A stretch of 17,890 bases of DNA, taken from the NCBI GenBank assembly GCA_964547125.1, contig CAZJLS010000032.1, positions 1 through 17,890 on the forward strand, read 5' to 3'. The notes beneath the pieces were generated by a model, which saw only the letters and a program-made list of their open reading frames with translations, was not told where the DNA came from and made no database searches. The DNA is from Methanobrevibacter_A sp964547125. Its GTDB lineage: Archaea > Methanobacteriota > Methanobacteria > Methanobacteriales > Methanobacteriaceae. This document shows positions 7,311 through 14,940 of the stretch, piece after piece. Position 1 is the stretch's first letter. Each line of letters opens with the position of its first letter. The position numbers were made by a program, and so were the translations under genes.

Positions 7311-8714
7311 TTAGTATGCGTTTTTTCCTCTTTTAAATATGGTGTTAAATATTATTGAAATGTCTAGTCCTAGTCTCCATTGTTCTACGTAGGCTATATC
7401 ATATTTTATTCTTTTTTGTATTGATGTATCTCCACGGTATCCTTTTATTTGTGCCCATCCTGTTAGTCCTGGTCTTACTTGGTGTTTTACCATGTATTTT
7501 GGTATGTCTTTTCTGAATTTTTCTACGAAGTATGGTCTTTCTGGTCTTGGTCCTACTACACTCATATCTCCTTTTAAAACATTGAAAAATTGTGGAAGTT
7601 CATCTATGCTTGTTTTTCTTATGAAATCTCCTACTCGTGTTTTTCTTTTATCGTTTGGTGTTGTCCATCCGTTTTTTTCTTCTTCTTCTGTTTGTACTTT
7701 CATACTTCTGAATTTGTACATTATGAATGGTTTTCTTTTGTATCCTATTCTTTCTTGTTTGAATATTATTGGTCCTGGAGATTCTATTTTTATTGCTATT
7801 GCTGTTACTAGCATTATTGGTGAAGTTATGATTATTGCTACGATTGATATGAATAAGTCTTCTACTTTTTTTACGAATTTGTTGAATGCATCGTCAAGTG
7901 GTACGTATCTGATGTTTATTATTGGTAGGTCTTCTATCATGTCGACTGATGGTTTTGCTGGTAGGTATTTGTAGTAGTCTGGTATGATTTCTGCTTTTAT
8001 TCCTGCGTTTTCACAGATGTCTACTAGTTCTGTGAGTTTTGGGAAGTATTCTAGTGGTATTGCCATTACTACCCTATCGAAGTTGTGTTTGCTTAGTATG
8101 TTTTCTAGGTCTTTGAAGGTTCCTATGAATCTTACTCCTTCAATTTCATATCCTAGGTGTTTTTTTCTTCCTAGTATTCCTCTTACTGAGTATCCTAAGT
8201 ATTTTTTGGATTTGATTTTTCTTATGAATGTGTATGCTAAATCATTATCTCCTACCACTAGTATGTGTTTTAGGTTATGGTCATTTGCTCTTATTAAGCG
8301 TAATATTGATCTTATTAGTGATCTTTCTATTGTACATAGTATCATTCCAAATAATGCTAATAGGAATAGCATTATACGTGAGAAGTCTGGTTCATCTATT
8401 ATAAATAGGAATGCTACAAGTAGGATAAATGCCATTATGTTGACTTTTGCTATATCTGTTGCTTCTGAAAATATTGAACTTTGATTACGAAATGGCTTAT
8501 ACAAACCAAAGAAGTAGAATAGTATTAAGTATACTGGTACTACAACAAATATTGCGAATAAAGTATATGCTTGTATACTTAAATGTCCTCCTATTGGACC
8601 GAATAGGGTGGTTTTGAAACGTACATTCCATGCTAAGCCTAATGCTAGTAAAACTACAAGAAAATCAGCTAATACTTGCACTGCATTGAATATTCTTTGA
8701 TTTTCCTTAATCAT
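7311..8714 (-). CDS. Polyprenyl-phosphate sugar-phosphate transferase (WbaP/WcaJ type), priming enzyme
   Basis: This membrane enzyme transfers a sugar phosphate from a nucleotide sugar to polyprenyl phosphate and so starts a lipid-linked glycan. Its 467 residues show four N-terminal membrane segments (about 11-32, 50-73, 93-110, 116-133) and a Rossmann-like domain beginning HILVVGDND (near 150). The C-terminal bacterial sugar transferase domain starts near 279, with a membrane hairpin (285-308), ESPGPIIFKQERIGYKRKPF, KTSIDELPQ (catalytic Asp-Glu near 371-372), SVVGPRPERPYF and VRPGLTGWAQI. Length and order match the family. The ATG at 8714 is one base after the stop of the upstream acyltransferase gene, with AGGTG nine bases away, so the two are translationally coupled; the alternative GTG at 8726 overlaps that site. 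It is the last gene of the polymer cluster. The exact sugar cannot be told from sequence. Confidence 0.92.
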   Translation of the reverse strand: MIKENQRIFNAVQVLADFLVVLLALGLAWNVRFKTTLFGPIGGHLSIQAYTLFAIFVVVPVYLILFYFFGLYKPFRNQSSIFSEATDIAKVNIMAFILLVAFLFIIDEPDFSRIMLFLLALFGMILCTIERSLIRSILRLIRANDHNLKHILVVGDNDLAYTFIRKIKSKKYLGYSVRGILGRKKHLGYEIEGVRFIGTFKDLENILSKHNFDRVVMAIPLEYFPKLTELVDICENAGIKAEIIPDYYKYLPAKPSVDMIEDLPIINIRYVPLDDAFNKFVKKVEDLFISIVAIIITSPIMLVTAIAIKIESPGPIIFKQERIGYKRKPFIMYKFRSMKVQTEEEEKNGWTTPNDKRKTRVGDFIRKTSIDELPQFFNVLKGDMSVVGPRPERPYFVEKFRKDIPKYMVKHQVRPGLTGWAQIKGYRGDTSIQKRIKYDIAYVEQWRLGLDISIIFNTIFKRGKNAY

Positions 8715-8715
8715 T

Positions 8716-9807
8716 TTATGCTCCACCTGTAAATTTACGTAACCCTGGTATTTTACTGAATATTATCATTGTAAACCATGCTACAACAAGTAATATTATT
8801 GAAAATACAGGTACTGATATTAATGCATTCATTCCTGCAAAGTCAACACCATGTAATAATAAGTATTTGAAGAGTAAAAGATGACTTAAATAAATTCCAA
8901 ATGTGAATATACTTAAAGATAAAATATTAGATGCTGTTTTTCCACGTTTTAAAAATCCTAATTTACCATTAAAGTTTATATTACGGAATATTAAGAATAA
9001 ACTAAATGCTTCTGCAACAGTTGTTAAATCATAATAATCCACTCCACGGAAATCACCAGCAAGAACAGAATAATGATATGTTAACCAAACCTTAATTGCA
9101 GTTGAAATTATTAAAACTATAAACCATAACCAAGTCTTATCTAACCATTTACTATCACTATTATGCAAATAATAACCTAATATAAAGTATCCAAGTGGTC
9201 CTGCAAAATAACGTAAATCCAAATTAACATATGGTAATTTAAAAGTTGTAAAAGCACAAGTTATAAGCCATATAATTAAAAAATACTTAATTTCACTAAA
9301 ACTTGAATGTTTTATCCATTTATTTATTATTGGTATTATAAGATAAGCACTTAAAATCAACCAAACATACCAATAATGTATTAAATATCCAGGATGACCT
9401 AGAAACATTAAAAATATAAACTTACCTATAGATAATATACTTGTTCCGGGTGTTTGACCTTCAACCCAGCCAAATGTAAAACCAAGTATAACATACATTG
9501 CTAACCAGAAAATTACAGGAATAAGAATCCGTGGATATCGCTTCTTAATAAAACCAATATAATCATAATCCCGGTTAAACAATAACACACCAGAAATCAT
9601 CATAAAAATAGGTATGGATATTTTAGCAATTGTACTGTAAACATCTGCAACAATCCAATTAAAATTAAAAACTGGATATATTAATGTTTGTGATGAAACA
9701 TGCCCTACAGCTACAAGAAATATTGCAAATGCCTTTAAAAGATCTAGATAAAATATTCTATTATCTAATTTAAGATTTTTTGGTAAAACAATATTTCTAT
9801 ATAACAT
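8716..9807 (-). CDS. Membrane acyltransferase, family 3
   Basis: This is a polytopic membrane protein of 363 residues with the family opening YLDLLKAFAIFLVAVGHVSS; the His near residue 36 is the expected catalytic one. About ten hydrophobic segments follow, as usual in acyltransferase-3 proteins that O-acetylate sugars or polymers at the membrane (OatA, WecH and similar). Here it probably acylates the cluster's glycan or polyol polymer. The ATG at 9807 is preferred over the TTG at 9828, because a TATA box at 9836-9843 would place the transcript start near 9812, leaving an almost leaderless message; no GAGG-type site precedes either start. Its stop is one base before the next gene. Its base composition (plus strand C above G, A-rich) differs from the genes on both sides. 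Confidence 0.88.
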   Translation of the reverse strand: MLYRNIVLPKNLKLDNRIFYLDLLKAFAIFLVAVGHVSSQTLIYPVFNFNWIVADVYSTIAKISIPIFMMISGVLLFNRDYDYIGFIKKRYPRILIPVIFWLAMYVILGFTFGWVEGQTPGTSILSIGKFIFLMFLGHPGYLIHYWYVWLILSAYLIIPIINKWIKHSSFSEIKYFLIIWLITCAFTTFKLPYVNLDLRYFAGPLGYFILGYYLHNSDSKWLDKTWLWFIVLIISTAIKVWLTYHYSVLAGDFRGVDYYDLTTVAEAFSLFLIFRNINFNGKLGFLKRGKTASNILSLSIFTFGIYLSHLLLFKYLLLHGVDFAGMNALISVPVFSIILLVVAWFTMIIFSKIPGLRKFTGGA

Positions 9808-9835
9808 AAATGACACTAAAAAAAACAATTTTATT

Positions 9836-9843
9836 TTTATATA
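9836..9843 (-). promoter_or_regulatory. TATA box for the acyltransferase and sugar transferase pair
   Basis: Minus-strand TATATAAA, in the wider context AGTATATAAAAA, lies about 32 bases upstream of the acyltransferase ATG. The transcript would start within about five bases of that ATG, so the message would be nearly leaderless, in keeping with the absence of a ribosome binding site. Confidence 0.45.
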
Positions 9844-9879
9844 CTATTTTAAGTTATTCTAATTTAAAGTATATATTTA

Positions 9880-10737
9880 TTATTTTTTCTTAAAAATATT
9901 TAAAAAGAGTTTAATTAATAATTGGATTAGTATGCCAATGTAAACCAGTATATTTAATAAGGTATTATATATTTTTGAGTAATGTTTTTTATAGAAAATA
10001 TACATTGATTTATGAAATTCATAAATTAATTTATACTTTTGTTTTTTACTACTTGCACCTTTATAATGGATTATCTCTGATTTTCCATAGTATACTATTT
10101 TCCATCCATCATTTTTTATACGGTAACAGTAGTCTATATCCTCACCATACATGAAAAATGTTTCATCTAATAGACCAACACTTTCTATTGCTTCTTTTCT
10201 TATCAGCATAAATGCTCCAACAAGACAATCTATTTCATATACTCCATCATCTGGTAGGTTTAAGTTGTAATTGTTTTTCTGACTTTTGTTTGGTATGTGG
10301 AATAGTTTATAAAATGAGTTTACTGGATTAGGAAAGCTTCTTTTACATGCTTTATCCAGGTTTCCTGTTGGAAGTGATACTTTACATCCTAATGCTCCAA
10401 TTTTAGGATCTTTTTCCATATAGTCTAGGCATTGGTTTAGTGTGTTTGGTTTAATTATAGTGTCTGAGTTTAAAAGTAGTGTGTATTTGGATTGGCTTTG
10501 TTTTAATGCTAAGTTGTTTCCATAGGCAAATCCACCATTGGTTTTGCTTTTTATTATTTTTATTTTATTATTGTCTTTGTAGTCCTTTTCTAGTTTTTCT
10601 ATACTGTCATCTTTTGATGCATTGTCTACTAGTATTATTTGGTAGGTGTATTTGCATGGGTTTTCTAGTATTGATTGTATTGTGTTTTTTGTTAACTTGT
10701 AGGTTTGGTAGTTAACGATTATTATTGTTAAATCCAT
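9880..10737 (-). CDS. Family 2 glycosyltransferase, rhamnosyltransferase-like (WbbL type)
   Basis: This enzyme probably adds one sugar from a nucleotide sugar to a lipid-linked acceptor on the cytoplasmic face. It has 285 residues with a GT-A fold: TIIIVNYQTYKLT at the N-terminus, IILVDNASKDDS, NGGFAYGNN, the metal-binding LLLNSDT (about 88-93) and the acceptor-side FFMYGEDIDYCYRIKNDGW. A hydrophobic tail (about 255-280) probably rests on the membrane. This pattern is shared by dTDP-rhamnose transferases and their relatives, but the donor cannot be assigned. The message is A/C-rich in third positions like the next two glycosyltransferases. A 393-base gap separates it from the upstream gene, so it may have a separate promoter; a 142-base gap-free link to the acyltransferase is not present, only 72 bases with a new TATA box. 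A modest GTGA site precedes the ATG. Confidence 0.9.
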   Translation of the reverse strand: MDLTIIIVNYQTYKLTKNTIQSILENPCKYTYQIILVDNASKDDSIEKLEKDYKDNNKIKIIKSKTNGGFAYGNNLALKQSQSKYTLLLNSDTIIKPNTLNQCLDYMEKDPKIGALGCKVSLPTGNLDKACKRSFPNPVNSFYKLFHIPNKSQKNNYNLNLPDDGVYEIDCLVGAFMLIRKEAIESVGLLDETFFMYGEDIDYCYRIKNDGWKIVYYGKSEIIHYKGASSKKQKYKLIYEFHKSMYIFYKKHYSKIYNTLLNILVYIGILIQLLIKLFLNIFKKK

Positions 10738-11130
10738 AATTACTTTTTCACTTTAAAATGTTTATTATTTAAAAATAAAATGTTCTTTTGAACTTTCCAT
10801 AACATATTTAAATTCATCAGATGTTTTTTTTATGCGTAATTTATTGTTTTATTGAATAACTTCAAGCATGAGATGAGCAGATATTTGATTATTTTTTAAT
10901 TATATTATATTTTATATAAAATATATGTTCTTTATTCAATGAAAAACATTTAATATTGATATTTACATAAACATTAAATGAAAGATTTAGGAGGTAAAAA
11001 TTTTATCATCTCTTATGTCCTTGTCCTGATGAAGGGCATGTCGGTGGCATTGGAGTTCTCTAATCTTCATATACTTTTTATATTGTCTTATTTTTAATTA
11101 ATTTTATATATTTTTATTATTTTCTTTATT
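10738..11130. other. 393-base gap between two glycosyltransferase genes
   Basis: The left two thirds are A/T-rich with a plus-strand TATA-like TTTATATAAA at 10911-10920 and an isolated AGGAGGT at 10989-10995. From 11011 to 11062 there is a GC-rich island with a hairpin, described separately. The rest (11063-11130) is T-rich on the plus strand. No open frame of normal size is present. Confidence 0.6.
10985..11090 (+). ncRNA. Candidate structured RNA or tiny gene in a GC-rich island
   Basis: In a gap where almost everything is A/T, 11015-11060 is about half G+C. ATGTCCTT (11015-11022) pairs with AAGGGCAT (11032-11039) around a nine-base loop; one of the eight pairs is G-U when read on the plus strand, but would be an A-C mismatch on the minus strand, so the plus strand is favoured. 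A TATA-like box lies at 10911-10920 and a T-rich tail with TTTTT runs follows at 11074-11096. AGGAGGT at 10989-10995 could instead serve a tiny reading frame. I do not recognise an RNA family. Confidence 0.3.
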
Positions 11131-12090
11131 TTATTTTTGTATTAGTTTGATGGTGTTTATTATTAGTTTCCATTCTATTTTTAAGTAGTTTTTTATGTTT
11201 TTGTTTTCATATTTGGTTTTTTCTAATTGTTTTCTTGTTTTTAAGCCTTCTTTTATTCCTTCAAGGTATGGTTTTGATTGTCCTTTTTTATAGAACACTA
11301 GGTATTTTATGAGGTGTCCTAGGAATATGAAGATGAAGTTTAGGATTTTTTGTGGTATGGGGTAGTTTTTGTAGATTAGGTATATGTTGTTTCTTGCTGC
11401 TAGGCGTATTTTGAATGGGTTGTATTTTGAACCACTGGTTGCACTTCCATGATGGTATACTATTGATTCGGGTTGGTATATGTTATGGTATCCTTGTATT
11501 TGTGCACGGTATGAGAGGTCTATATCTTCTACGTATGCAAAGAAGTTTTCATCGAATGGTCCGATTTGTTCTATTATGGATTTTTTGTATAGTGCTGCTC
11601 CTGCGCAGCTTGAGAATATTTCTCTTTTTTTATTGTATTTTTCCTTGTTTGTGTTGTTTCCTTTTTTTTGTGTGTATGTTAGTATTGTGTATTCGTCTCC
11701 AGCTGTGTCTATTAGGTTGGGTTGGTGGTATTGTATCATTTTTGACATTACTGAGAATGTTTTTGGGTTTTCTTGTATTGTTTCTATTAGGGTTTTTATT
11801 GCGTTTTTTTCTAGTTTTATGTCATTGTTTAAGAGTAGTAGGTATTCGTTTTTTGCTTTTTGTATTCCTTGGTTGCATGCTTTTGCAAATCCTGTGTTGG
11901 TGTTGTTTTCTATTAGTTGTATGTTTAGTTTTTCTTGGTATTTTTGGATTATTTGTTTGCTGTTGTCTTTTGAGTTGTTGTCTATTATGATTACTTCGTC
12001 TATGTGTTGTTTTTGTGGTGTTAGTGATTGGAAGTATTCTTCTAGGTATTTTTCTCCGTTGTAGTTTGGTGTTATTATTGATACTTTCAT
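11131..12090 (-). CDS. Family 2 glycosyltransferase
   Basis: This is a 319-residue GT-A enzyme of the same subfamily as the neighbouring gene ending at 9880. It shows VSIITPNYNGEKYLEEY at the N-terminus, VIIIDNNSKDNS, NTGFAKACNQG, the metal-binding LLLNNDIKL (about 85-93) and FDENFFAYVEDIDLSYRAQ in the acceptor domain, then a hydrophobic patch (FIFIFLGHLIKYLVFY) near residue 255. It probably adds a sugar during assembly or decoration of the surface polymer. Donor and acceptor are unknown. It lies 15 bases after the upstream glycosyltransferase and is surely in the same transcript. A weak AAGGAAA stands before the ATG. The protein is very rich in Lys, Asn, Ile and Gln, reflecting an A-rich message that contrasts with the export genes of the same cluster. 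Confidence 0.9.
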   Translation of the reverse strand: MKVSIITPNYNGEKYLEEYFQSLTPQKQHIDEVIIIDNNSKDNSKQIIQKYQEKLNIQLIENNTNTGFAKACNQGIQKAKNEYLLLLNNDIKLEKNAIKTLIETIQENPKTFSVMSKMIQYHQPNLIDTAGDEYTILTYTQKKGNNTNKEKYNKKREIFSSCAGAALYKKSIIEQIGPFDENFFAYVEDIDLSYRAQIQGYHNIYQPESIVYHHGSATSGSKYNPFKIRLAARNNIYLIYKNYPIPQKILNFIFIFLGHLIKYLVFYKKGQSKPYLEGIKEGLKTRKQLEKTKYENKNIKNYLKIEWKLIINTIKLIQK

Positions 12091-12105
12091 ACTTGTTTCC
12101 TTTTT

Positions 12106-13131
12106 TTATATGCTGTTTTTGAATGTTTTCCAGAGTTTGTAGTATATTTTTGGGTTGATTAGGAATATTTCTGTTTTAAATAGGAAGATTAGGTCTTTTT
12201 TTGAGTATGGTTTGAATCTTCTTAAGCGTTCTTGGTAGTTTATTTTTTCCATTGTTTCCATTGCTTCTGTGTATGGGTAGTCTTTGTAGAATAAATACAT
12301 TAGGTTTCCGAATATTGCTTTGGGTATTCTGTAGTTTTCTATTAGGTCTATTATTTCTTGTAGGTATGGGTAGTCTAGTAGTTCTTCTTTTGGCATTTTG
12401 TAGTCGTGGTAGTATTTGCTTAAGTCTTCTAGTATTTGTATGAAGTTGAATCTTTCTAGAAATGATTGTTGTGTTGATGATGTTTCGTTTTGTAGGTAGT
12501 AGTATGTGGTTTTGTTTGTGTATGCTACGGTTTTTGCATATAGTAAGGCTTTTAGTGCGAATTCTGTGTCTTCTCCGTATGTTACGTTTTGTGTGAATTT
12601 TAGTTGTGCTTTGTCTATTATTTCTTTTTTGTACATTAGTTGGCAGAATCTGAATGGTATGTTCATCATTAGTTCGTGTTTTATTAGTTGGTATCCTGTT
12701 AGTGTGGTTTTTCCTTCTAGTATTTGGTATGCATCTGGTGATGTGAGTGTTTTGTTTTCTTTTTTTATTATCATTTGTGTGAAGGCGAAGTCTGTGTTTT
12801 CTTTTTGTATGCTGTTGTATAGTGTTTCTATGTGTTGGGGGTGTATTTCATCGTCACTGTCTACGAAGATTATGTATTCTCCTTTTGCGTTTTCTAGTCC
12901 TTTGTTTCTTGCATGGCTTACTCCTTGGTTTTCTTGGTTGTGTATTGTGTGTTGTATTGTTGTGTTTTTGAGTGTTTCTTGTATTATTTCTAGGCTTTTG
13001 TCTGTTGATCCGTCGTTTATTATTATGATTTCGAAGTCTGTGTGTGTTTGTTTTATTATGGATTCTAGTGTGTTTTTTATGTATTCTTCACTATTGTAGA
13101 TTGGGAGTATTATGCTTACTGTAGGTGTCAT
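12106..13131 (-). CDS. Family 2 glycosyltransferase (EpsJ-like)
   Basis: This 341-residue protein has a clear N-terminal GT-A domain: TVSIILPIYNSEEYIKNTLE, FEIIIINDGSTDKS, NQGVSHARNKGLENAKGEY and the DxD motif FVDSDDE (D91, D93). The roughly 220 residues beyond hold CQLMYKKEII, VTYGEDTEFALKAL and an EpsJ/WaaE-like C-terminal part without membrane segments. It is probably a cytosolic or peripheral glycosyltransferase adding a sugar to the lipid-linked chain or to the polyol-phosphate backbone; bacterial wall teichoic acid clusters carry similar enzymes (TarS, TarM, TagE have other folds or longer forms). Substrate unknown. It lies 13 bases from the TarJ-like gene and 15 bases from the next glycosyltransferase, so it is part of the operon. 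No strong ribosome binding site is seen, and coupling to the gene upstream is likely. Confidence 0.9.
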   Translation of the reverse strand: MTPTVSIILPIYNSEEYIKNTLESIIKQTHTDFEIIIINDGSTDKSLEIIQETLKNTTIQHTIHNQENQGVSHARNKGLENAKGEYIIFVDSDDEIHPQHIETLYNSIQKENTDFAFTQMIIKKENKTLTSPDAYQILEGKTTLTGYQLIKHELMMNIPFRFCQLMYKKEIIDKAQLKFTQNVTYGEDTEFALKALLYAKTVAYTNKTTYYYLQNETSSTQQSFLERFNFIQILEDLSKYYHDYKMPKEELLDYPYLQEIIDLIENYRIPKAIFGNLMYLFYKDYPYTEAMETMEKINYQERLRRFKPYSKKDLIFLFKTEIFLINPKIYYKLWKTFKNSI

Positions 13132-13144
13132 AATTATCTTTTTT

Positions 13145-14164
13145 TTATATTTTCCATTTTAGTATTGTTTTTCCGTTGGAGTTGTAGTCTTTGTCGAATG
13201 CTTTTATTATGTCTTGTGTGTTTTTTATTGTGATTTTTTGGTTTATTATATTTTCAAGGTATTCTATTAGTATAGGATTTTCTTCAAGTAAATTGATTGT
13301 TCCTATAAAATCTTCACGTGAACTTCTTGTTGTACCATAAATAATTAAACCTTTCTCTAAAATTTTACGAGTATTAATTGATATTGGATATTCTGAAACA
13401 CCAAGTATAGATAAAATACCCATAGGATTAACAATATCAATAAATTGATTAATAGCATCCTGAGAACCTAAACCACCAACACACTCAAAACCACAATCAA
13501 CACGCAAACCATCCGGAACCTCATTAACCTTATAAGTCTCATCAACAAAACTAAACAATTCTAACTTCTCATCATTAACACCAAAAACAATCACCCGAAC
13601 ATCCGATAACAAAGTCTTAAGCAAAAGTGAAGTAATATAACCAAGATTACCATCACCCCAAACACCAATAACCTCACACCTACCACTATAAAACTTTAAA
13701 AACCTATTAACCGCCTGAAAACTAACAGAAACCAATTCAACAAAACTAAAAACATCACAATTAACACCACTTGGAATCTTCAACAAACGATCACCAGGTA
13801 AAACAACATAATCCCGCATAAAACCATCCAAACCACTAGAACAAAAACCACTAGACTCCAAATAATTCTCACAAATAAAATCATCCACCTCAACCGGAGA
13901 AATAGGAATTAAAACCACACAATCACCAGCCATAAAATCTTCAACACCACTATAAACAACCTCACCAATACACTCATGAATCAAAGCCATAGGCAACTTA
14001 TCACTTAAAATACCTGGAGCACGATTACCCTGATAATAACGCTGATCTGCACTACAAATAGACATATGAGTAGGTCTAACAACAACCTTACCCTGAATAT
14101 CCTCTTCCAGATAAAACTCCTCAACACGCTTAGGAGAAACCAAACGATAAACTGTAGTAATCAT
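13145..14164 (-). CDS. tarJ: Ribulose-5-phosphate reductase, TarJ type (NADPH to ribitol 5-phosphate)
   Basis: This medium-chain dehydrogenase of 339 residues closely follows bacterial TarJ along its length. Shared stretches are MSICSADQRYYQGN, LPMALIHECIGEVV, ENYLESSGF, GLDGFMRDYVVL, GVWGDGNLGYITSLLLK, FECVGGLGSQDAINQ, GVSEYPISINTR and the last residues GKTILKW. Catalytic zinc ligands are C37 and H63/E64, with E143 also conserved; the structural four-cysteine zinc loop of ordinary alcohol dehydrogenases is missing, as in TarJ. It would reduce ribulose 5-phosphate to ribitol 5-phosphate, the substrate of the TarI-like enzyme encoded nine bases upstream. AGGT lies six bases before the ATG. The last 40-45 codons are A-rich (INQKITIKNTQ) while the first 250 are G/T-rich: the change of base bias of the cluster falls inside this gene. 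Confidence 0.92.
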   Translation of the reverse strand: MITTVYRLVSPKRVEEFYLEEDIQGKVVVRPTHMSICSADQRYYQGNRAPGILSDKLPMALIHECIGEVVYSGVEDFMAGDCVVLIPISPVEVDDFICENYLESSGFCSSGLDGFMRDYVVLPGDRLLKIPSGVNCDVFSFVELVSVSFQAVNRFLKFYSGRCEVIGVWGDGNLGYITSLLLKTLLSDVRVIVFGVNDEKLELFSFVDETYKVNEVPDGLRVDCGFECVGGLGSQDAINQFIDIVNPMGILSILGVSEYPISINTRKILEKGLIIYGTTRSSREDFIGTINLLEENPILIEYLENIINQKITIKNTQDIIKAFDKDYNSNGKTILKWKI

Positions 14165-14173
14165 AAAAAACCT

Positions 14174-14878
14174 TTAATCCTCTCTAAGAATAGATTCAGC
14201 TAACCTCAAATCATAAGGATAAGTAATCTTCATATTAGTAACATCACCACGAACCAAAGCCACACGTTCACCAGAAAGAGTGAAAATCTTACAAGCATCA
14301 GTTAAAATACTCTTATCCTCACCACTCAAACCATCATACAAACTCTTAAGCTTACTAATATTAAAAGACTGAGGAGTCTGACCCTGATACATAATACTAC
14401 GATCAGGAATACTAGTAACAAAACTTCCATCCTTACTAGAGACAATCGTATCAGTTGCAGGAACAACAGTATCACAAGCACCAAACTCTAAAGCAAGACT
14501 AATATTCTCACTAATAATACGATGACTAACAAAAGGACGAACAGCATCATGAGTAACAACAACATCCCCATCACCAGTATTAAAATTAGACTCAATATAC
14601 TTAATACCATTCATAATAGTCTCGTTTCGAACACTACCTGCCTCAACAACACAAATATTACTTGTATCAGGTAAATACTTCTCAATAATATCAACAGTAT
14701 GACTCATCCAATTCTTACTAGATAAAACAATAATCTTATCAAAACTACTATTAATATAAAACTTCTCTAATGTATGAATAATAATAGGCTTATCACCTAA
14801 AGTTAAAAACTGTTTAGGCTTATCAACCTTACCCATTCTAACACCAGAACCACCAGCTAAAATAAGAGCAAAAATCAT
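14174..14878 (-). CDS. tarI: Ribitol-5-phosphate cytidylyltransferase, TarI type
   Basis: This enzyme makes CDP-ribitol from CTP and ribitol 5-phosphate, the activated building block of poly(ribitol phosphate). The 234-residue protein belongs to the IspD/TarI family: LAGGSGVRMG (7-16) with KPKQF (20-24) binds the nucleotide, THDAVRPF (109-116) and IMYQGQTPQSFN follow, and the end has TNMKITYPYDLRLAE. Several stretches (HTLEKF, NWMSHT, VTHDAVRPF-x-SHRII, MYQGQTPQSFNI, SILTDACKI) match TarI rather than IspD, and the adjacent TarJ-like gene supports ribitol over methylerythritol as substrate; archaea of this kind also lack the methylerythritol pathway. A GTGA site lies eight bases upstream of the ATG at 14878. 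The 62-base gap before it holds a TATA-like element, so tarI, tarJ and the glycosyltransferases might also be transcribed from here. Confidence 0.92.
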   Translation of the reverse strand: MIFALILAGGSGVRMGKVDKPKQFLTLGDKPIIIHTLEKFYINSSFDKIIVLSSKNWMSHTVDIIEKYLPDTSNICVVEAGSVRNETIMNGIKYIESNFNTGDGDVVVTHDAVRPFVSHRIISENISLALEFGACDTVVPATDTIVSSKDGSFVTSIPDRSIMYQGQTPQSFNISKLKSLYDGLSGEDKSILTDACKIFTLSGERVALVRGDVTNMKITYPYDLRLAESILRED

Positions 14879-14924
14879 TAAAAAATCACATTCTAAAAAA
14901 ATAATTAATAAAATATTATGTAAC

Positions 14925-14938
14925 TTATATTATATATG
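14925..14938 (-). promoter_or_regulatory. Possible internal promoter before tarI
   Basis: Minus-strand TATATAATATAAG lies about 50-60 bases upstream of the tarI ATG, in the longest gap of the tagG-to-glycosyltransferase part of the cluster. In such AT-rich DNA this is only weak support. Confidence 0.3.
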
Positions 14939-14940
14939 AA

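Noticed and set aside
11023..11032. CTGATGA resembling a hammerhead ribozyme core or a box C of a C/D guide RNA
   Set aside because: I find no GAAA partner segment with flanking stems for a hammerhead and no CTGA box D at a suitable distance, so the match is probably chance; only the hairpin is kept as a candidate.
11415..13099. Long plus-strand open frames (up to 197 codons) opposite the glycosyltransferases
   Set aside because: The opposite strand encodes well-conserved GT-A domains with DxD motifs. The shadows are Phe/Leu/Cys/Ser-rich products of the strong G/T skew, with no ribosome binding sites or recognisable motifs.
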